This document shows positions 59,391-64,000 of a stretch of DNA of 64,000 nt, one piece after another. This stretch comes from Bacillota bacterium (GTDB lineage Bacteria; Bacillota; Negativicutes; Sporomusales; Sporomusaceae): contig JAGGAB010000006.1 of assembly GCA_017889705.1 (NCBI GenBank), forward strand, positions 1 to 64,000, read 5' to 3'. Position 1 is the first letter of the stretch; each line of letters starts with the position of its first letter. Position numbers and translations under genes: made by a program. The notes below the pieces were generated by a model. That model was given only the letters and a program-made list of their open reading frames with translations. It made no database searches and had not been told where the DNA came from.

Positions 59391-59419
59391 ATTGTACTCC
59401 TCTCTATCAAAATTCGCAA
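59391..59419 (-). promoter_or_regulatory. Promoter of the TerC-family gene
   Basis: On the minus strand TTGCGA (59414-59419), a 17-bp spacer and TACAAT (59391-59396). The interval 59420-59701 is AT-rich and shows no gene or clear element. Confidence 0.65.
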
Positions 59420-59701
59420 GTACTTGAACAACAAAATACTGTATACACAGACCCTAGTTTTTAATTAAATTTCACCATCTGAAACAAATCGTATTATTTC
59501 TTATAAAAATAGGTATTAATAGCTATATTATCCGAATTAGCATATGCACAATCACTTTCTAAGATGATATATGTTTGCATAAATATTCACAACAACAATA
59601 ACACTTAATATTATTATCAGGTCTTATTACCTTGCGGCTTTCGCAGGTAATATTTATTAGTTTCTTCAGACAATTGTATTTTTCTTGCAACCTGATATTT
59701 T

Positions 59702-60643
59702 TTACCGCAGAGTATCTTTAATCACTCTCAGCGCATTTTTCCAGCAAATTTTTTCAATTTCGTCTTGATGAAACCCACTTGCTTCCAAAGCAGTGACCAG
59801 TTTTTCCATTTGTCCGGCATGTGCCAACTCTAGTTCGGGACTAATTCCGTCAAAATCTGAGCCAATCGCAAGGACGTCACAGCCTCCGACATTATAGATA
59901 TATTTTATATGGCAAACCATATCTTCAATCCGGCTAATCGGAGCATTTCCCAAAAAAGACTTCTCGAAGTTAATCCCGACAACGCCGCCTTTAGCTGCTA
60001 CTAACTTAAGCATATCATCTGTCAGATTGCGGCAATGGGCGGTAACCGACCAGGCATTGGAGTGCGAGGCCACAAATGGACTCTTCGACAAGTCAGCAAC
60101 ATCATAAAACCCCTGATTGGAAAGATGTGACACGTCAATAAGCATTCCGAGCCTGTTCATCTCTTCTATAACTTCTTTACCAAAAGGAGTAAGCCCTTTA
60201 TTCCGGCACTCCGTCAAAGCATTAGGGTAGCCAATTTCGTTAGGATAATTCCAGGTAAGCGTAATCAGCCTAACACCCAGTCGATAAAAATTACGCAGGT
60301 TGGCTAGATCGCCTTTAAGCACGCCGCCTTCTTCGATTGTCAAAAAGGCTGATAGTTTGCCAGCCTTTTTATTTTGCAGAAAATCGTTATAATTTCTGGC
60401 TATTGCCATATGCCGGTCATTGGTTTCCAGCTCCTGATAAAAACGGTCAATCATAGCCTGTGCTCTAAGGAGCGGATCACCGTCTTTTTGCAAATCAACA
60501 AACATGGCAAAAAACTGCGCTTGCGCCTTTCCCTGCTGCAATTTCTGAATATCTACGTTAAATGAGTTATGATAAAGATTCCCTGTCTCGCCTTCTTCCA
60601 TTAAACGCAGAATGGTATCACAATGTAAATCAATACAGTTCAC
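59702..60643 (-). CDS. Membrane dipeptidase (peptidase M19)
   Basis: A 313-residue zinc dipeptidase of family M19 (renal dipeptidase-like). It opens with the metal motif CIDLHCDT (His-x-Asp), followed by IEEGG, VSHLSNQGF and ASHSNAW with metal histidines, and AIGSDFDG near the end. Members hydrolyse dipeptides, some with D-residues. Bacterial forms are cytoplasmic, and no signal is seen here. The GTG at 60643 is chosen with GAGGAGGG 10 bp upstream; the longer frame to 60679 would cross that site. It is a single gene unit. Confidence 0.92.
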   Translation of the reverse strand: MNCIDLHCDTILRLMEEGETGNLYHNSFNVDIQKLQQGKAQAQFFAMFVDLQKDGDPLLRAQAMIDRFYQELETNDRHMAIARNYNDFLQNKKAGKLSAFLTIEEGGVLKGDLANLRNFYRLGVRLITLTWNYPNEIGYPNALTECRNKGLTPFGKEVIEEMNRLGMLIDVSHLSNQGFYDVADLSKSPFVASHSNAWSVTAHCRNLTDDMLKLVAAKGGVVGINFEKSFLGNAPISRIEDMVCHIKYIYNVGGCDVLAIGSDFDGISPELELAHAGQMEKLVTALEASGFHQDEIEKICWKNALRVIKDTLR

Positions 60644-60736
60644 CTGACTGTTTCCCTCCTCTGCCTTGCGGCCCCACACAACTTTCTATCTATAGTGTAA
60701 TACTATGAAGCATCGCTAGCGGCAATACTAGTTTAA

Positions 60737-60931
60737 TCATCCTTGTACATTGTCTACGCTACAACTGCCGTCAACTTGCTGGCTAAATTCATCATATTCG
60801 GCCTCGCTCAGTATGCCAGCCTTACTTAGTTCTTTTTTTAGTTCAGAAGGTTCCAGACCTCTCCAAGCTTCATACTGACGGCTGTCGATCAAAAAATTAT
60901 TAATAAGGTATCCCAACACATTGCCTGTCAC
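60737..60931 (-). CDS. Small hypothetical protein with a SHOCT-like motif
   Basis: A 64-residue protein that I do not recognise as a named family. Its middle (LKKELSKAGILSEAEYDEFSQQV) resembles the SHOCT helix pair found at protein termini. The start is GTG with a strong AGGAGGAAG site 5 bp away, which supports translation. It is short, neutral to acidic and has no membrane segment. Confidence 0.6.
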   Translation of the reverse strand: MTGNVLGYLINNFLIDSRQYEAWRGLEPSELKKELSKAGILSEAEYDEFSQQVDGSCSVDNVQG

Positions 60932-61024
60932 AACTCTTCCTCCTATTAATTATAACTACATACAGCTATAATTAGTATATCCAAAAATTTTGACCTTACC
61001 GCTACTCCTTTTAAGAGGTGCACT

Positions 61025-61753
61025 ATGGAAAAATTCCTTATTCAGTTGGCACAGACTGAGTTACCCTGCGTTTTCCACCCCGCTTGCCAGCCTTCGGCTG
61101 CAACCTTGATTATTTCCCACGGTTTTCGCGGCAGCAAAGACGGCGGCGGCCGAGCAGTCCGCCTGGCAGAAACCCTTGCCGCGGCCTCGTTCAATGTACT
61201 TCGGTTTGACTTTACTCCCCAGCAAAATATCTCACGCCAACTTGCTGAACTCACTGCAATTATTGCTTACTGCCGCCAAACAATTGGCGGACAATTATTC
61301 CTTGTGGGACGCAGCCTTGGCGGCAGTACCTCGCTGGCGGCAGTTGCCCATGACAAATCCATAGACGGTCTGATTCTCTGGGCAACCCCCTGGAATTTGA
61401 CTGCAACCTTTAAGCTGGCATTAGGAGTACATTATGACCAACTGGCCGCAGGCAACACGCTGCAGCTAGCTGATGAGTACGGCGAGCTGCTGCTTACGCC
61501 TGATTTTATCCATGATTTTACTAAGCATGATATGTTAGCCTATGTAAAACAGTTAGGACAACGGCCGTTGCTCCTCCTCCACGGTACAGAAGATACCCTG
61601 GTTTCGGTTAACCAGGCGCAAACCATTTACAGACAAGCCACCGGCCCCAAGAAACTTATCCTTTATCCAAGCGGCGATCATCATCTGACAGAACACTCCG
61701 AACTGGCCAGCAGCGATATTTTGAGTTGGCTTAGCACGGTTGCGCCCAATTAA
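61025..61753 (+). CDS. Alpha/beta hydrolase (dienelactone hydrolase or acyl esterase type)
   Basis: A 242-residue serine hydrolase. The oxyanion region is IISHGFRGSKDGGG, the nucleophile elbow GRSLGGS, the acid in LHGTEDTLVS and the catalytic His in SGDHHLTEH. The family includes small-molecule esterases and thioesterases; the substrate is unknown. The ATG follows AAGAGGTG. It stands alone on the plus strand, with no operon partner. Confidence 0.82.
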   Translation: MEKFLIQLAQTELPCVFHPACQPSAATLIISHGFRGSKDGGGRAVRLAETLAAASFNVLRFDFTPQQNISRQLAELTAIIAYCRQTIGGQLFLVGRSLGGSTSLAAVAHDKSIDGLILWATPWNLTATFKLALGVHYDQLAAGNTLQLADEYGELLLTPDFIHDFTKHDMLAYVKQLGQRPLLLLHGTEDTLVSVNQAQTIYRQATGPKKLILYPSGDHHLTEHSELASSDILSWLSTVAPN

Positions 61754-61840
61754 CCCATTCGCTAATTCTCTTCCTGCCAAACGAACGCGAGTCTCCACGT
61801 TTAAAACTTAGTGGTGACAGCTTTTTTTGTAAAAAACAAT

Positions 61841-61864
61841 CCTCGAACTTCGAAAAGTCCGAGG
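61841..61864 (-). terminator. Terminator downstream of the flavodoxin gene
   Basis: CCTCG-ACTT pairs with AAGT-CGAGG (two opposed mismatched bases). On the minus strand ATTGTTTTTTAC follows. It lies about 115 bp after the flavodoxin stop. Confidence 0.6.
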
Positions 61865-61978
61865 AAAGATATAGCATTAATTTATAAAACTAAGTAGGAC
61901 AAGAAACCTGCCCCCCTGTCCCACTTTTGGTTTTTCATAAAATAATTATCGCTATTGCAATAACCCATTGTCTAGGCA

Positions 61979-62413
61979 TTATACTGCTGCAGCCAGTTTT
62001 TCTCCCAGCTTTTTGCAGTTATCTAAAGCTGCTTGGTCGGGAAAGTTTTTAGCAATTAATCCTTCAGCCACTAATTGTCCCCCGCACGCTTTCATTCTGT
62101 CGTCCCACTCACGCATCCACTGTCCGTCGCCCCAATCATAAGAACCAAACAGGGCTATTGGTTTGCCGTTTAAGCCTGCGCCTTCAACAGAAGTGACAAA
62201 GGGTTCCATTTCGCCTTCTTCCAAAACCTCGTCACCCATAGCCGGGCAACCCAGTGCAACCGCATCGGCAGTCAGGACATTCTCTGCGGTAGCTTCATCA
62301 ACCGCAAGCAATGCCACCTCCGCGCCGGCACTTCCGGCACCTGCAGCAACAGCCTCAGCCATCTCTTTGGTATTGCCGCTTCCACTCCAATAGATTACGG
62401 TGATTTTTTTCAT
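61979..62413 (-). CDS. Flavodoxin
   Basis: A 144-residue short-chain flavodoxin. The FMN phosphate loop is YWSGSGNTKEMAE, and the flavin-stacking loops are GCPAMGDEVLEE and FGSYDWGDGQWM. It replaces ferredoxin as a low-potential carrier when iron is scarce. The ATG at 62413 follows GGAGGG. A perfect Fur-box-like dyad overlaps its promoter, so iron-dependent repression is strongly suggested. Confidence 0.92.
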   Translation of the reverse strand: MKKITVIYWSGSGNTKEMAEAVAAGAGSAGAEVALLAVDEATAENVLTADAVALGCPAMGDEVLEEGEMEPFVTSVEGAGLNGKPIALFGSYDWGDGQWMREWDDRMKACGGQLVAEGLIAKNFPDQAALDNCKKLGEKLAAAV

Positions 62414-62447
62414 TACTATCCCTCCAAACACACTAAGCATTATTTAT

Positions 62448-62464
62448 TTGAGAATAATTCTCAA
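62448..62464. promoter_or_regulatory. Fur box over the flavodoxin promoter
   Basis: TTGAGAATAATTCTCAA is a perfect 8-1-8 dyad containing the 7-1-7 Fur form TGAGAAT-A-ATTCTCA. A second, wider dyad (arms 62440-62453 and 62465-62478, 14 bp each) overlaps it, so two dimers may bind. Confidence 0.8.
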
Positions 62465-62474
62465 TCTCAAATAA

Positions 62475-62503
62475 ATAATACCATTTCCCTCTTTTCCTGT
62501 CAA
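62475..62503 (-). promoter_or_regulatory. Consensus promoter of the flavodoxin gene
   Basis: On the minus strand TTGACA (62498-62503), a 17-bp spacer and TATTAT (62475-62480), with the Fur box just downstream of the -10 element. Confidence 0.8.
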
Positions 62504-62540
62504 CTCAGGGAAAGTGGTTCTGGCGAACACACGAAAAATA

Positions 62541-62567
62541 AGGACTCGGGAACGCTTCCCAAGTCCT
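62541..62567 (-). terminator. Terminator after the tRNA-Ser genes
   Basis: AGGACTcGGGAA pairs with TTCCCaAGTCCT. On the minus strand TTATTTTT follows, 14 bp past tRNA-Ser(GCU). Confidence 0.85.
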
Positions 62568-62581
62568 TTAGTCTTTATGTA

Positions 62582-62672
62582 TGGCGGAGTGGCAGGGATT
62601 TGAACCCTGGCAGGCCTCACGACCTCTAACGATTTAGCAAACCGTCCTCTTCAGCCACTTGAGTACCACTCC
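62582..62672 (-). tRNA. tRNA-Ser (anticodon GCU)
   Basis: A 91-nt class-II tRNA including an encoded CCA. The acceptor GGAGTGG pairs with CCACTCC, and the anticodon stem ACGGT/ATCGT frames loop TTGCTAA, giving GCT. There is a long variable arm, and the T-loop is GGTTCAAATCC. Confidence 0.95.
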
Positions 62673-62810
62673 GTGTCAATAAATTGTTTAGATTATACCA
62701 AATGCCCTACCGTAAGTCAATTATAGAGATGTTCCTCACTACCGCTCGGAACTAAGCAACTCACACAGGTTCTCATTTTGCTTATCGCTCGTAAGAACTT
62801 GGTTCGCTTA

Positions 62811-62899
62811 TGGCGGAGGGGGTGGGATTCGAACCCACGGTCCCTTTCAGGATCACTGGTTTTCAAGACCAGCTCCATAAACCGCTCGGACACCCCTCC
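62811..62899 (-). tRNA. tRNA-Ser (anticodon UGA)
   Basis: An 89-nt class-II tRNA with encoded CCA. The acceptor GGAGGGG pairs with CCCCTCC, the anticodon stem CTGGT/ACCAG frames CTTGAAA (TGA), there is a long variable arm, and the T-loop is GGTTCGAATCC. It lies upstream of tRNA-Ser(GCU) in one unit, 138 bp apart. Confidence 0.95.
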
Positions 62900-62916
62900 G
62901 TTATAGCACAGTTAGT

Positions 62917-62946
62917 ATTATAACAAACGGCAAGATGGCTTGTCAA
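62917..62946 (-). promoter_or_regulatory. Promoter of the tRNA-Ser pair
   Basis: On the minus strand TTGACA (62941-62946), an 18-bp spacer and TATAAT (62917-62922), perfect boxes about 18 bp before the tRNA. The plus-strand interval 62947-63189 shows no recognisable element. Confidence 0.85.
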
Positions 62947-63189
62947 TAAACATGATTTGGTATTTTCTATCTGCTGCTTTTTTTGTCAATAATAGCTTGC
63001 CAAGTATTTTTCTTACCTCTATTTCATATATTATAAGGTATCGCCAGTTCATTGCAAAAATATACTTCCTGTTAGTATCACTCAGTTTTCCAGGTAAAAA
63101 ACAAGTTAATTTTTTATAAAAGGGTTGACTATTACTGTAAACAGAATTATATTCTTTATAGAGATATTTAAAGATAATCATTAATATTT

Positions 63190-63420
63190 CAAAGGCAGGT
63201 GAGATATATGGACGTAGGCCGACCTAGTTGGCTTCATTTGTTTAATTTAATTAAAATTAGGGGAATATTCCATTTTTCTCGCCAAATTTATCTGTGTACA
63301 CACCTTGGCAGCTTCGGCTGAGTGTTACCTAATTTATGAGGCATATATTTGCGTTCCCCTAACATCAGAAACACGGCAGACGCTAAAGCTTTTCAAAAGC
63401 GCTGCCCATACCACACTATC
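63190..63420 (+). ncRNA. Structured 5' leader of corA, candidate magnesium (M-box) riboswitch
   Basis: The leader holds AGGTGAGATATATGGACG and later GACGCTAAAGC, which recall the M-box core (AGGUGAGG..UAUGGA and GCUAAAGC), and it sits before a magnesium transporter gene. A long-range stem TTAGGGGAA (63257-63265) with TTCCCCTAA (63354-63362), GCCAA/TTGGC and a CAGC-TTCG-GCTG hairpin (63310-63321) show that it is folded. The match to the M-box consensus is partial, so the class is uncertain. Confidence 0.4.
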
Positions 63421-63474
63421 TTGTCATCAAGAAAGTTTACTTTCCGGCAAGACAACAAGAGAGGGGGAGCATTT

Positions 63475-64000
63475 ATGCTGAAAATATATCGCAGCAACTG
63501 CACAAAATTATATGAACTTACTTTTCAGACACTGGAACGAGGCGCTTGGTTTAACCTGATTAATCCAACACCGGATGAACTTGAGAAAGTAGCCGCCATA
63601 ACCGGTAGCCCGCTTGACTTCCTTAAGTCTGCTTTGGACGAAGAGGAACGTTCCCGTATTGAACTTGAAGAAAATCACATGCTTGTCATCACCAATATTC
63701 CGATTACCCGCGGTCACGACAGTTATGATGCCTTACCACTTGGCATTGTACTCACCCCTGATTATATAATTACGGTTTGTTTAGAGCCTAACGAAGTCTT
63801 AGCCGACTTTAGCTCTGAAAACCATCGGATATTCAGCACTTTTAAAAAGACCAGATTTCTTTTTCAGATTCTCTATAAATCGGCGACTCTATATTTGCGG
63901 TACTTACGACAAATTAACCGTCGCACAGACGAAATTGAACGTTATATGCGCCGAGCCATGCAAAATGAAGAAATCTTTCAGCTCTTGGAATTGCAAAAAG
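63475..64000 (+). CDS. corA: CorA-family divalent cation transporter, N-terminal part
   Basis: The first 175 residues of a CorA-like transporter, cut by the window end. It begins MLKIYRSN and contains GAWFNLINPTPDELEKVA, the ALDEEERSRIELEENHMLVI block and a long helix near TFKKTRFLFQILYKSATLYLRYLRQINRRTDEIE, all typical of the CorA cytoplasmic funnel. The membrane helices and GMN motif lie beyond the window. The ATG at 63475 follows GAGAGGGGGAG. CorA channels import magnesium (some cobalt or nickel). A folded leader precedes it. Confidence 0.88.
   Translation, partial: MLKIYRSNCTKLYELTFQTLERGAWFNLINPTPDELEKVAAITGSPLDFLKSALDEEERSRIELEENHMLVITNIPITRGHDSYDALPLGIVLTPDYIITVCLEPNEVLADFSSENHRIFSTFKKTRFLFQILYKSATLYLRYLRQINRRTDEIERYMRRAMQNEEIFQLLELQK

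Noticed and set aside
59280-59460. Manganese yybP-ykoY riboswitch before the TerC-family gene
   Set aside because: The characteristic conserved loop sequences were not found by eye, so only an unclassified structured leader is claimed.
62918-63181. AT-rich 87-residue frame upstream of the tRNA genes
   Set aside because: No ribosome-binding site, a lysine/tyrosine-rich composition typical of translated AT-rich spacer, and overlap with the tRNA promoter.

Overview
The window looks like chromosomal DNA of an endospore-forming, diderm anaerobe of the Negativicutes, probably Sporomusaceae. Two groups of genes suggest this. One is sporulation genes: an H-type and an alpha/beta-type small acid-soluble spore protein, a Spo0E-like phosphatase and a SpoVD-like PBP with a PASTA tail. 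The other is a fold-III lysine/ornithine decarboxylase of the type that supplies cadaverine for selenomonad peptidoglycan. Anaerobic traits (ETF, nickel LarA, HypAB, flavodoxin) sit beside an oxygen-defence cytochrome bd oxidase. The assignment comes from gene content only.

Layout. 0-5.7 kb: end of etfA, a MaoC hydratase, a decarboxylase, larA, a flavin-reductase-like protein, a TSUP permease and a DUF2225 protein. 5.8-9.3 kb: cydDC. 9.6-10.5 kb: sspH and a GNAT acetyltransferase. 10.6-16.7 kb: a six-gene, tightly packed operon encoding a HEAT-like/WD40 protein, an Hsp70-like ATPase, a DUF1257 (Ycf35-type) protein, a Ycf46-like AAA+ ATPase, a DUF2997 protein and a radical-SAM protein. It lies directly behind rrf2-cydAB (16.8-19.6 kb) on the same strand. 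19.9-26.8 kb: a chemoreceptor, an NtrC-type regulator, a large sensor kinase and a lone receiver, with sigma-54-type promoter motifs. 27.1-40.4 kb: a complete glycogen cluster (second glgC, glgB, glgC, glgD, glgA, glgP and a GH13-GH77 fusion). 40.6-48.6 kb: alkaline phosphatase, a two-component phosphorelay, cell-wall enzymes and cheR. 48.8-54.3 kb: alanine metabolism (alr, AGCS symporter, ald) and an APC permease. 54.4-58.2 kb: a Spo0E-like protein, hypBA, a SASP and SpoVD. 58.6-64 kb: TerC, a dipeptidase, a hydrolase, a Fur-controlled flavodoxin, two tRNA-Ser genes and a partial corA with a structured leader.

Three items stand out. First, the AAA+/DUF1257/DUF2997/radical-SAM/Hsp70/WD40 operon looks like an undescribed multi-component ATP-dependent machine placed behind cytochrome bd. 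Second, a dispersed intergenic repeat of about 130-150 bp occurs in at least five places. It has an outer stem, an inner stem and a terminal hairpin, with compensatory base changes between copies, and in two places it supplies the stop codon of a glycogen gene. Third, ald has a near-consensus sigma-54 promoter preceded by three phased 18-bp dyads that look like enhancer sites. The same promoter motif lies in front of the chemoreceptor next to the NtrC-type regulator.

No rRNA, CRISPR array, transposase or phage gene was seen. All motif calls were made by eye; no database search was run.
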